Positions 39,110-46,585 of a stretch of 64,000 nucleotides of DNA are shown here, piece by piece. The notes under the pieces are model-generated. The model worked only from the letters and a program-made list of their open reading frames with translations. It searched no databases and had not been told where the DNA came from. Positions within the stretch are counted from its first letter, which is position 1; each line of letters begins with the position of its first letter. A program made the translations under genes and the position numbers. Source of the DNA: Microbacterium sp. ACRRU (GTDB lineage Bacteria; Actinomycetota; Actinomycetes; Actinomycetales; Microbacteriaceae); contig NZ_JAKRNI010000007.1 in assembly GCF_022346945.1 (NCBI RefSeq), positions 33,213 through 97,212 of the forward strand, written 5' to 3'.

Positions 39110-39502
39110 TCAGGCGGGGCTTGCGATCTGGATGAGGTTGCCGCAGGTGTCGTCGAGGACGGCCGTGACCACGGGGCCCATCGACGTCGGTTCCTGAGTG
39201 AATCGCACACCCTCGGCGATCAGTCGCGCATGGGTCGCCCTCACATCGTCGACGCCGAAAGACGCAGCCGGGATGCCATCGGCGGCGAGCGCCGCGGCAT
39301 AGGTCTTGGCCGCGGGGTGCTCGTCGGGTTCGAGGAGCAGCTCGACGCCGTCGAGATCTTCGGGCCCCACGACCGTCAGCCATCGGTGCTCACCGATCGG
39401 CACGTCGTTCTTCACGACGAAGCCGAGTGTGTCCGTATAGAACGTCAGCGCCTTGGCCTGGTCGTCGACGAAGACACTGGTCGTGGTGATGCGGATGCTC
39501 AT
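39110..39502 (-). CDS. VOC-family (glyoxalase-like) protein
   Basis: Vicinal-oxygen-chelate fold protein of 130 residues with paired beta-alpha-beta-beta-beta modules: SVFVDDQAKALTFYTDTLGFVV and VDDVRATHARLIAEGVRF, ending DTCGNLIQIASPA. The metal ligands typical of the fold (His or Glu at the module edges, as in GEHRWLTVV and the final strand) look partly present. Its ATG overlaps the stop of an ArsR gene (ATGA). ArsR-VOC pairs are common; the protein may be a small resistance or detoxification factor, exact substrate unknown. Confidence 0.83.
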   Translation of the reverse strand: MSIRITTTSVFVDDQAKALTFYTDTLGFVVKNDVPIGEHRWLTVVGPEDLDGVELLLEPDEHPAAKTYAAALAADGIPAASFGVDDVRATHARLIAEGVRFTQEPTSMGPVVTAVLDDTCGNLIQIASPA

Positions 39503-39780
39503 GATGTCTCCTCTGGTCTCACCCATCGCGCGACGATGTCGCCGAGAGGCTCTGTGTGCAGGTGGTGAATCTTCGTTCGTCCCGAGCGGTGTGATCTGAC
39601 GAGTCCGGCATCCTCGAGGACGGCGATGTGCTGGGAGATCGCCTGCCGCGACGATGCGACGCCGTGCCGCATCGCCAGACGGCTGCACAGCTCGAACAGG
39701 CTCTGTCCGTCGCGCTCGGACAGCTCATCGAGGATGAGCCGCCGCGTCGCGTCGGCGAGGGCCTGGTAGACGTCTCCCAC
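39499..39780 (-). CDS. ArsR-family transcriptional repressor
   Basis: Winged helix-turn-helix protein of 93 residues: VYQALADATRRLILDELSERDGQSLFELCSRLAM, recognition helix SSRQAISQHIAVLEDAGLV, wing HRSGRTKIHHLHTEPL. It lacks the CxC metal-binding motif of ArsR/SmtB sensors and belongs with the ligand-free or organic-ligand branch that pairs with VOC or SRPBCC genes. GTG at 39780 lies 11 nt from a 22-bp palindrome on the upstream side, indicating autoregulation of the arsR-VOC pair. Confidence 0.84.
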   Translation of the reverse strand: MGDVYQALADATRRLILDELSERDGQSLFELCSRLAMRHGVASSRQAISQHIAVLEDAGLVRSHRSGRTKIHHLHTEPLGDIVARWVRPEETS

Positions 39781-39790
39781 AGGGCGAGCA

Positions 39791-39812
39791 TAGGCAAGTA
39801 TCTGCTTGCATA
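39791..39812. promoter_or_regulatory. palindromic operator for the ArsR-type repressor
   Basis: TAgGCAAGtatctgCTTGCaTA: the 16-bp core (39794-39809) has perfect 5-bp arms around a 6-bp centre, and the outer TA/TA steps extend the symmetry to 22 bp. It ends 10 nt before the arsR GTG, overlapping where its promoter must be. The flank is AT-rich compared with its surroundings. Confidence 0.7.
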
Positions 39813-39926
39813 TCAATACCCCGCGCGGACCGACTGCGTTCGCGTGCCGCGATATCGCGCTCGCGCATTTGCTCTCCCCCCGGCCCCTGCCTCTACCGTG
39901 GACGAACCGAACCCGGAAGGACACGC

Positions 39927-41000
39927 GTGACCGAAGAGATCGAGCAGAACTGGCAGAGCTGGACCGGATTCGCCATCGTCGCCGGCGTCGCGGTGGGTGT
40001 GGTGATCGCGATCATGATCGTCGTGAGCGTCTCGCTCGCCCTCATCGGCCGCAGGAAGAGGTGGGCGGCGCGGCTCAGCGACCGGGTGCGCTGGCCGTTC
40101 CGCATTGCGCTGCTAATTCTCGCCGTCACGGTGTCGATGTCCGCTCTTCCGATCAGCGATGACCTCCGCGGCGGGCTGCAGCACCTCTTCGGCATCCTGG
40201 TCATCATCGCGGGGGCGTGGTTGCTCGCCCAGCTCTTCCTGTTCTTCGTCGACAGCGGGAGTCAGCGCTACAAGCTCGCCGAGAGCGACACGTTCTCGGC
40301 GCGCAAGATCCGCACCCAGCTGGAGATCGTGCGACGCCTGGTGATCGTGGTCATCGTCGTCGTCGCGGCAGGCGGAATCCTCATGACGTTCGATGCCGTG
40401 CGGGCCGTCGGCGCGAGCGTGCTGGCCTCGGCGGGTATCGCTTCGATCGTCGCGGGTCTGGCCGCGCAGTCGGTGCTGAGCAACCTGTTCGCGGGCGTGC
40501 AACTCGCCTTCAGCGAGGCGATTCGCGTGGGCGACGTCGTCGTGGTGGAGGGCGAGTACGGCCGCATCCAGGAGATCACGCTCAGCTACGTCGTGCTCGA
40601 GCTATGGGATCAGCGGACCCTCGTCCTGCCGTGCACGTACTTCACGACGAACCCGTTCGAGAACTGGACCAAGCTCGGGCGCGCGCTCCTCGGCACCGTC
40701 TTCTTCGACCTGGACTGGCGCATTCCCGTCGATTCGATGCGGAGCGAGCTCGAGAGGATCCTCGGCGAGACCGAACTGTGGGACCGCGCCGCGCACGGGG
40801 TCCAGGTGACCGACGCCGTCGGTGGCCTGCTCCAGGTGCGCGTTCTCGTGAGCGCCGACGACTCCGGCCGCCTGTGGGACCTGCGGTGCCTGGTGCGCGA
40901 GAAGCTCGCCGAGTGGGTGCGCACCGCGCATCCCGAAGCCCTCCCCCTGCAGCGGGTGCAGATCGACGAGCGGCCGATCGAGGCGGCCGTCGTCCGGTGA
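39927..41000 (+). CDS. MscS-family mechanosensitive channel
   Basis: Small-conductance mechanosensitive channel-like protein of 357 residues. Four to five membrane segments end in the pore helix VRAVGASVLASAGIASIVAGLAAQSVLSNLFAGVQLAF, rich in Gly/Ala as in MscS TM3. The beta domain follows (IRVGDVVVVEGEYGRIQEITLSYVVLELWDQR), then an alpha/beta vestibule. It would release ions under osmotic downshock. GTG start at 39927 gives a short polar N-terminus before the first membrane segment. It stands alone between the arsR promoter and the copper-storage-like gene. Confidence 0.86.
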   Translation: MTEEIEQNWQSWTGFAIVAGVAVGVVIAIMIVVSVSLALIGRRKRWAARLSDRVRWPFRIALLILAVTVSMSALPISDDLRGGLQHLFGILVIIAGAWLLAQLFLFFVDSGSQRYKLAESDTFSARKIRTQLEIVRRLVIVVIVVVAAGGILMTFDAVRAVGASVLASAGIASIVAGLAAQSVLSNLFAGVQLAFSEAIRVGDVVVVEGEYGRIQEITLSYVVLELWDQRTLVLPCTYFTTNPFENWTKLGRALLGTVFFDLDWRIPVDSMRSELERILGETELWDRAAHGVQVTDAVGGLLQVRVLVSADDSGRLWDLRCLVREKLAEWVRTAHPEALPLQRVQIDERPIEAAVVR

Positions 41001-41143
41001 CCCCGTCTACCCCGGCGTGATCCGGTGATCACGTCTCTCGGCAACCCTCTCGCGCACACGCACCCGAGGCGTAGCATGCGCGTACACCGGAGCCCTGCGC
41101 GGCATCCGGCCCCTCTGTCAGAACGAGAACACGGGAGACCCCG

Positions 41144-41545
41144 ATGGACACGACCATGATGATGAAGTCCATGCCGATGGGCGAGATGAGCATGGACATG
41201 GATGCCATGCAGGAGTGCCTGCAGTCGATGAACGCGTGCGCGATGGCGGCGGCGATGTGCGCCGGCAGCGACATGATGCACGGCGCGGAGATGGCGAAGT
41301 GCTGCGCCCTGTGCTCGAACATGGTCGAGATGGCTCAGGCGACCATGCACATGATGATGCGCCCCGCCGGCATGGACATGGACGTGATGAAGGCCATGAT
41401 GACGGCCTGCATGACCATGGGCAAGGCGTGCGCCGCCGAGTGTCGCATGCACGCCGACATGGACGAGATGTGCCGCTACTGCGCGATGGCCTGCGACGAC
41501 ATGGTCATGAAGTGCGAGGCCCTGATGGCCTCGATGACCGTCTGA
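41144..41545 (+). CDS. Met/Cys-rich four-helix copper-storage-like protein
   Basis: Protein of 133 residues with 13 cysteines and about 37 methionines. Cys spacing (CLQSMNAC, CAMAAAMC, CCALC, CMTMGKACAAEC, CRYCAMAC) places them on one face of four helices, the arrangement of copper storage proteins (Csp), in which Cys line the bundle core and bind many Cu(I) ions. There is no signal peptide, so it should be cytosolic, like Csp3. The Met content is far above what Csp family members need. GGGAGACC precedes the ATG. No copper exporter or CsoR gene adjoins it. Confidence 0.78.
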   Translation: MDTTMMMKSMPMGEMSMDMDAMQECLQSMNACAMAAAMCAGSDMMHGAEMAKCCALCSNMVEMAQATMHMMMRPAGMDMDVMKAMMTACMTMGKACAAECRMHADMDEMCRYCAMACDDMVMKCEALMASMTV

Positions 41546-41548
41546 GGT

Positions 41549-41806
41549 TCAGACGGCGCGCGCGGTCGTGAGCACGGCCGACGCGCTGAGGAGCTCCGCG
41601 ACCGGGTGGTAGCCGACCGGCTCCCCCGCCGCGATGTCGGCCGCGGGTCCGACGATGTGCACGCGGACGACCGTGCCGTCCAGCAGCGCAATGGTCGCTT
41701 CGGCGCCGTCCACGTGCGTCACCAGGCCGTCCCACCACGCGGACGGATGGGCTGCGGCCATGCAGCGCTGGATCGGGTGGACTGTCGACGAGATCGTGCG
41801 GGACAT
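41549..41806 (-). CDS. small hypothetical protein
   Basis: Eighty-five residues, unrecognised. The first third carries HPIQRCMAAAHPSAWWDGLVTH; the rest alternates beta strands (TIALLDGTVVRVHIVGP, PVGYHPVAELLSASA) like a small barrel. AGGTGA precedes the ATG at 41806 at good distance and the codon use matches its neighbours, so I regard it as real. It converges on the copper-storage-like gene with only 3 nt between the stops. Confidence 0.6.
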   Translation of the reverse strand: MSRTISSTVHPIQRCMAAAHPSAWWDGLVTHVDGAEATIALLDGTVVRVHIVGPAADIAAGEPVGYHPVAELLSASAVLTTARAV

Positions 41807-41954
41807 GGCTTCACCTGCCTTCGTGGAGTGGGATGACACGAAGGTACGGGATGCCATCACACGGGGTGCCGGGCGGCGTAGCGGGGCGTAACACCACGGC
41901 ATCCCACGACACACTCGGGTGCGTCGCGCGGGAGCGGCCGCGGGCGCCCCGGCG

Positions 41955-43262
41955 TCACGGAGCCGGGGTCGACCCCCACGTGAGTGCGAGGACCGTGACG
42001 TCATCCTCTTGTTCCGTCTCGGCCGCGCGGACGATGACGTCGTCGACGATGGCTTCGATGTCGGCCCGTTCCACGATGAACTGCCGGTAGCGCTCGATCG
42101 AATCCAACGATCCGCCGAACAGATCCAGCACCCCATCACTGACGGCGATGACACTGTCGCCGGGCGCGAGACGGACCGCGTCGCTCGACCACGAGACTCC
42201 CAAGCCGATGGGCAGATGCGTCGAACGCAGGAAGGTCGTCTCTCCGTCGGCGCGTCGGAGGAGAGTGAGGCCGTGGCCCGCATCCGCCCAGCGGAGAAAT
42301 CCGTCCGCGTCGATCCGGGCGTGGAAGCACGTCGTGAACTGGTCGGTGCCCTCTCCGGGCGAACCCGTGCTCAGCCCCTGAGCCGCTCGTTGGAAGGCTG
42401 CCGCCGGGTCGTCGGCGTCGATGCTGCTGCGGATGACGGTGCGCACCGCGGCGGCGATCATCCCGGCTCCCACGCCTTTGCCCATCACGTCGCCGAGAGT
42501 GACAGCGGCACCGCCGCTCGGGGTGGCATACCAGTCGAAGAAGTCGCCTCCCACCGTGCGCGCGGGAACGCACGCCCCCGTGACGGCGAACTGCGGTGGC
42601 AGCGCCGACGCGTCGAGGGGCTGAAGGGAGCGTTGCACCGCGGCTGCCTGAGACACCTCGCGTTCGGCGATCCTGCGGCGCAACTGTGCCGCCGTCAGCC
42701 TGTTGAGCGACCTCCGCGACAGCTCGTTGACGACCGCGCCGACCGTCGCATACACCAACACGGCGATCACGAGGCGTACCAATTCGCTGGGCGTCAGCCC
42801 CCTCCCCGGAGCGAGCGCGAGAGGCAGCAGGAGCGTGAGACAGACCCCGAGCAGAGGAACGACGATCCGCCACCGTTCCCGGCCCGCCGCGATCCAGATC
42901 ACGGGAAGCACCACGATGGCGAGGAAGACGGATTGGCTTTCGCCGGTACCGAAGCGCAGCATCCCGATCGCGACGAAGTCGGCGATGGGAACCGCGATCT
43001 CGAGACGGCGCAACGCCGGCCAGCGCACCATGAGCCCCGACACCAGGAGGAGGAAGACCACGAGAGCGGAGCCGCCCCACAGGGCCGTCTCGTTCGTGAC
43101 GAGCAGGAACGGCACGAGCGCACTCGCGACAGACGCCCCGACGACCAGGGCCGCGACGACGGTCTGCTTGACGAGCGGTTCCCAGACCGCGGGCGCCGCG
43201 GAGGGCCGAAGCGGCGCGACCCTGACAGTCCGGGAGGGATTCCGTGTCGCCGACTGCGTCAT
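41955..43262 (-). CDS. SpoIIE/PP2C-type serine phosphatase with membrane domain
   Basis: Predicted membrane-bound phosphatase of 435 residues. Five to six hydrophobic segments cover roughly residues 30-175, then a linker and a PPM/SpoIIE catalytic domain with the metal-binding aspartates in TVGGDFFDWY, LGDVMGKGVGAGM, VSDGVLDLFGG and the terminal EDDVTVLAL. RsbU-type phosphatases of this form dephosphorylate anti-anti-sigma factors in partner-switching pathways. No anti-sigma or STAS gene is in the window, so the partner is unknown. The ATG at 43262 was preferred to one five codons upstream; both are possible. Confidence 0.82.
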   Translation of the reverse strand: MTQSATRNPSRTVRVAPLRPSAAPAVWEPLVKQTVVAALVVGASVASALVPFLLVTNETALWGGSALVVFLLLVSGLMVRWPALRRLEIAVPIADFVAIGMLRFGTGESQSVFLAIVVLPVIWIAAGRERWRIVVPLLGVCLTLLLPLALAPGRGLTPSELVRLVIAVLVYATVGAVVNELSRRSLNRLTAAQLRRRIAEREVSQAAAVQRSLQPLDASALPPQFAVTGACVPARTVGGDFFDWYATPSGGAAVTLGDVMGKGVGAGMIAAAVRTVIRSSIDADDPAAAFQRAAQGLSTGSPGEGTDQFTTCFHARIDADGFLRWADAGHGLTLLRRADGETTFLRSTHLPIGLGVSWSSDAVRLAPGDSVIAVSDGVLDLFGGSLDSIERYRQFIVERADIEAIVDDVIVRAAETEQEDDVTVLALTWGSTPAP

Positions 43263-43422
43263 GCCCTCAGTCAACACGACCGCACGCGGTCACGGCGTTT
43301 CCGCCGTGTGCGGGGAACGGGCGAAGGTTTCGCGTGTCGTCCGGAGGCGGATGAGGGGACGGCCGGAGTGGCTCGGCGCAGGTGAATGAGGGTGGCGCCT
43401 GAGCAGGAGGAGGAAACGACAA

Positions 43423-43461
43423 GAGGCCCGGACCCCGCGGTTCTGCGGAAGTCCGGGCCTC
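43423..43461 (-). terminator. hairpin terminator after tRNA-Pro
   Basis: GAGGCCCGGAC (43423-43433) pairs perfectly with 43451-43461; a smaller CCGCGG element sits in the loop. It lies 6 nt beyond the tRNA 3' end and is followed on the minus strand by TTGTCGTTTCC. Confidence 0.75.
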
Positions 43462-43466
43462 GTCTG

Positions 43467-43540
<74 letters not shown>

Positions 43541-43750
43541 TCGCCCGCGAGCGGGCAACTCGATTATCTTACCCGCTCCGCGCACGTCCCGCGAACCGGT
43601 GCCGTCCCGGGCGTGTGCCGGGCGCAGGGCATCCTTCCATCGCGCCGAAGTGCTGGGTCGGCGCGTCGGTCGTCCACCATGGCGCGATCGAGCGCCGCAA
43701 GCCGCACGGCATCCTTTGCCGGTGTCCGACCCCCTCGCTACCGTCGCGGC

Positions 43751-44329
43751 ATGAGCATCGAGATCCTCCCCGCCACCCACGAACGCTTCGACGACGCCGA
43801 GCGCGCGCTCGACAGCGGAGACGGTCCCGAATGCCAGTGCCAGTGGTGGCTGCTGCCGAACGGCCCCTGGGAGGAGACCTCGGTCGCCGAGCGCACCGAG
43901 ATGTTCCGCGCCGAGGTCGACGGCGGCCGCCCACCCGGGCTCATCGCGTACGTCGACGGCGAGCCCGCCGGCTGGGTGCGTGTCGGGCCCCGCACGGCGC
44001 AGCCCCGACTCGCCCGCACCCGCAACGTCACCGGCTCGACCACCGAACCGCTCGACGACGACACGGTGTGGGCGGTCACGTGTTTCGTCATCCGCAAAGC
44101 GCACCGGGGCAGCGGCCTCATGCGGGGCCTGCTGGATGCCGCCGTCGAAGCGGCGCGCGACGGCGGCGCCCGCGTCCTCGAGGGGTATCCGCGCGATACC
44201 TCGGCCGCGAAGATCCCCGTGAACGACCTGTACCTCGGCACGGTAGCCGTCTTCGAGGACGCCGGATTCGCCGTCGTCGACCGCCCGAAGCCCGATCGCG
44301 CCCTCGTGTCCCTCACACTCCGGAACTGA
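43751..44329 (+). CDS. GNAT-family N-acetyltransferase
   Basis: Acetyl-CoA-dependent acetyltransferase of 192 residues. The acetyl-CoA-binding motif A is VTCFVIRKAHRGSGLMRGLLDAAVEAARDGGA (about 110-142); earlier PPGLIAYVDGEPAGWVRVGPR forms the preceding strands. The N-terminal CQCQWWLLP is typical of a GNAT subgroup of unknown acceptor. ATG at 43751 begins the family's usual N-terminus. It is followed 39 nt later by an S4 protein gene, with no obvious functional link. Confidence 0.83.
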   Translation: MSIEILPATHERFDDAERALDSGDGPECQCQWWLLPNGPWEETSVAERTEMFRAEVDGGRPPGLIAYVDGEPAGWVRVGPRTAQPRLARTRNVTGSTTEPLDDDTVWAVTCFVIRKAHRGSGLMRGLLDAAVEAARDGGARVLEGYPRDTSAAKIPVNDLYLGTVAVFEDAGFAVVDRPKPDRALVSLTLRN

Positions 44330-44368
44330 TCCCCCGACCTACGATGGAGGTTCCCCGAAGGAGCCTCG

Positions 44369-44752
44369 ATGACGGATGCCACGACCACCGCGCGCGTGGA
44401 CGCGTGGCTGTGGGCCGTGCGTGTCTACAAGACCCGGTCGGCCGCGACCACGGCCTGCCGCGCAGGACACGTGCGCGTCAACGGCGACCGCGCCAAGGCC
44501 GCCCAGCCCGTGCGGCCCGGCGACGAGTTGCGCGTGAGGATCCAGGGCTTCGATCGCATCCTCGTCGTGAAGAAGACGATCGCGAAGCGAGTCGGCGCGG
44601 CCCTCGTGGCCGAGGCGGTCGACGACCGCACTCCCCCACCCCCGCCGCGCGAGAGCATGCCGTTCGTGCCGGTCCGCGACCGCGGCGCGGGCCGCCCCAC
44701 CAAGCGCGACCGCCGCGAGATCGAGAAGCTCCGCGGTCGCGACCTCGACTGA
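44369..44752 (+). CDS. S4 RNA-binding protein, Hsp15-like
   Basis: RNA-binding protein of 127 residues with one S4 domain at the N-terminus (RVDAWLWAVRVYKTRSAATTACRAGHVRVNGDRAK) and a basic tail (RPTKRDRREIEKLRG), the layout of Hsp15/RqcH-associated proteins that bind 50S subunits with stalled peptidyl-tRNA. In E. coli Hsp15 recycles such subunits after heat shock. AAGGAG precedes the ATG at good distance. Assigned by domain order and length; the specific role is inferred. Confidence 0.82.
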   Translation: MTDATTTARVDAWLWAVRVYKTRSAATTACRAGHVRVNGDRAKAAQPVRPGDELRVRIQGFDRILVVKKTIAKRVGAALVAEAVDDRTPPPPPRESMPFVPVRDRGAGRPTKRDRREIEKLRGRDLD

Positions 44753-44874
44753 CCGCGTTCCCCGAACGGCCGGTGTGCCGAACAGACTCACGTCCCCACC
44801 GCCATCACAACGGAGGTACTGGGCACCACGAAGCTAAGGCCCGGCGCCGCACCGCAGAATTCGCCCCGAACGCC

Positions 44875-45777
44875 TCAGGCGAGCTGATCCCGCAACCACC
44901 GCGCCCCGTGCACCGACGCACCGAGGTCCTCGACCCGCGCCGCGAGCCCCCGATCGCTGGTCACGACGATCACCGGGCTCCGCAGACCTAAAAATCCCCG
45001 CGCCACGGCGACGATCTCGTCATCGCCCGACCCGGACGCACGGAACACCTCCACGTGTTCGGAGCCCACGTCCGCCCCGCGGGCTTCCCCCTCAAGCACC
45101 GCCGCTACCGACGGGAACCAGCGCGTCGCCGGGAGGCCGAGGTGCTCGGCATCCATCCCCTCCACGGCGAGCTGAGAAAGCCGCGCGAGCAGGCGCTGTG
45201 CCGCGCCGGCGCGGTCGTTCCACCACCCGTCGGGCACCGACCCCATGACGTTCGCGACGTCGACGACCACGGCGGGCCGCACCGGCAGCGCGTCGCGCAG
45301 CATCGGCCACGCCGCAGCGAACCCCGGATGCAGCGGACGGGATGCCACCTCGTCGATCGGCACCCACTCCAGCGCGACGCTCTCCGGGTCGCTGATGACC
45401 GGCTCGAACGGCACGGTCACGTCGGCGACGAGCGTCGAGTACGTCCAGATGCCGAGGTCGAGGACGCTCTCGAAGCGGGGGTGCACGGCATCCACCGGGA
45501 CTCCGGCTTCTTCCGCGGACTCACGCAGGGCGCCGTCACGAGCGGATTCGCCCTCGTGCCGTGCACCTCCGGGCAGCGCCCAGGTGTCGCCGAAGTGGCT
45601 CCACGACACGCGGTGCTGCAGCAGCACACCGCGGTCCGCGTCGACGGCGAGCAGCCCCGCAGCGCCGAAACGGCCCCAGTACTTCTCGCCGGTGGGCGCG
45701 ACCACCCACGCGTCACCGGGGTCGCGGGGCCCGTGGGGACGCCGCGGTTCACCGGGGGCGGGAGGCTGAATCGTCAT
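44875..45777 (-). CDS. Nudix hydrolase fused to a PIN/NYN-like nuclease domain
   Basis: Two-domain protein of 300 residues. Residues about 40-160 form a Nudix hydrolase with the complete box GGARHEGESARDGALRESAEEAGV (70-93), including REsAEE. From about 168 a second alpha/beta domain begins VVVDVANVMGSVPDGWW and ends VIVVTSDRGLAARVEDLGASVHGARWLRDQ; the acidic DVAN and TSDRG motifs fit a NYN/PIN-like ribonuclease fold. The pairing suggests a role in nucleotide or RNA cap/end turnover. Assignment of the second domain is from motif pattern only. Confidence 0.78.
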   Translation of the reverse strand: MTIQPPAPGEPRRPHGPRDPGDAWVVAPTGEKYWGRFGAAGLLAVDADRGVLLQHRVSWSHFGDTWALPGGARHEGESARDGALRESAEEAGVPVDAVHPRFESVLDLGIWTYSTLVADVTVPFEPVISDPESVALEWVPIDEVASRPLHPGFAAAWPMLRDALPVRPAVVVDVANVMGSVPDGWWNDRAGAAQRLLARLSQLAVEGMDAEHLGLPATRWFPSVAAVLEGEARGADVGSEHVEVFRASGSGDDEIVAVARGFLGLRSPVIVVTSDRGLAARVEDLGASVHGARWLRDQLA

Positions 45778-45933
45778 CCTCCCCAGCCTGGCACAGCCGC
45801 GCGCGGCTGGACGCGCCGCGCGTCACCTCCCGCCATCTCGCGAGACGTCATCGCGCTGACGAACGGGGCGCAGGATGCCGGCGAGTCGTCGGCGCGATGA
45901 AGTCTCGGCGCTACCCGGGCGGGCAGGAACGCG

Positions 45934-45968
45934 GACGCGCCCCGACCCGGGCAGGATCGGGGCGCGTC
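45934..45968 (-). terminator. hairpin terminator after the DUF805 gene
   Basis: Perfect 12-bp stem GACGCGCCCCGA (45934-45945) with its complement at 45957-45968, 9 nt beyond the DUF805 stop on the minus strand. The remaining 45778-45933 stretch shows no gene. Confidence 0.72.
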
Positions 45969-45977
45969 GGCAGCGCG

Positions 45978-46418
45978 TCAGTCGAAGCGCGCGCCCTCCG
46001 GGTTGGAGGGCAGCAGCATGAAGATGAACAGGACGAGACCGCCGACGAACGGAACGAAGGCGATGAAGATCCAGAACCCACTGCGGTTGGTGTCGTGCAG
46101 ACGACGCACGGTCAGCGCGAGGTGCGGCACGATCGTGGCCAGCGCCCACAGCAGGTAGATCACGAAGAACACCAGGCCGAGGCCGCTCGGGGCGGTCGGG
46201 TTGCCGAGCTCGTCGACGGTCGGTCCGCCCGTGGCCAGAGCGAGCAACGTCAACGCGAACGAGACGACGGCCTGCACCAGGGCCCACCACCAGTACTCGC
46301 TGCGGCTGGCACGGCCGGTGAAGGTGGCGTACTTCTTGAAGAAGCGCTGCACCGCGGCACCGATCGGTGCCCCATAGTACGGCTGACTCAGCGCCGGAGC
46401 GGTCTGCGAATTGGTCAC
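45978..46418 (-). CDS. DUF805 membrane protein
   Basis: Membrane protein of 146 residues matching DUF805 (YhaH family): cytosolic start RFFKKYATFTGRASRSEYWWW, then four membrane segments, with VPHLALTVRRLHDTNRSGFW between the third and fourth. The R-x-S-R-x-E-Y-W and RRLHD motifs define the family; its function is unknown. It has its own promoter region (46419-46547) and a strong terminator, so it is probably a single-gene unit. Confidence 0.85.
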   Translation of the reverse strand: MTNSQTAPALSQPYYGAPIGAAVQRFFKKYATFTGRASRSEYWWWALVQAVVSFALTLLALATGGPTVDELGNPTAPSGLGLVFFVIYLLWALATIVPHLALTVRRLHDTNRSGFWIFIAFVPFVGGLVLFIFMLLPSNPEGARFD

Positions 46419-46547
46419 GATGATCCCCCATCACGGCATCGAAAGGGATGCCACTCCGGCGAACCGGATTGGTCCGCCGGTGTGGACTCTATCGACACTC
46501 AGGTGTCTTTCAGGAAACATGACACGCCGAGCCGCCCGAGGATCGAC

Positions 46548-46575
46548 GAACGCCCCGGCCGGGGCCGGGGCGTTC
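46548..46575 (-). terminator. hairpin terminator after der
   Basis: Perfect 13-bp stem GAACGCCCCGGCC (46548-46560) with its complement at 46563-46575 and a 2-nt loop, 10 nt after the der stop. It would end the long housekeeping transcript from parA to der. Confidence 0.75.
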
Positions 46576-46585
46576 AGGGGGCAGC

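Noticed and set aside
44803..44850. Short match to 5S rRNA (GAAGCTAAG, GGTACTG) between the S4 and Nudix genes, as a possible rRNA fragment
   Set aside because: Only two short words match, in the wrong spacing; no helices of 5S rRNA can be drawn.
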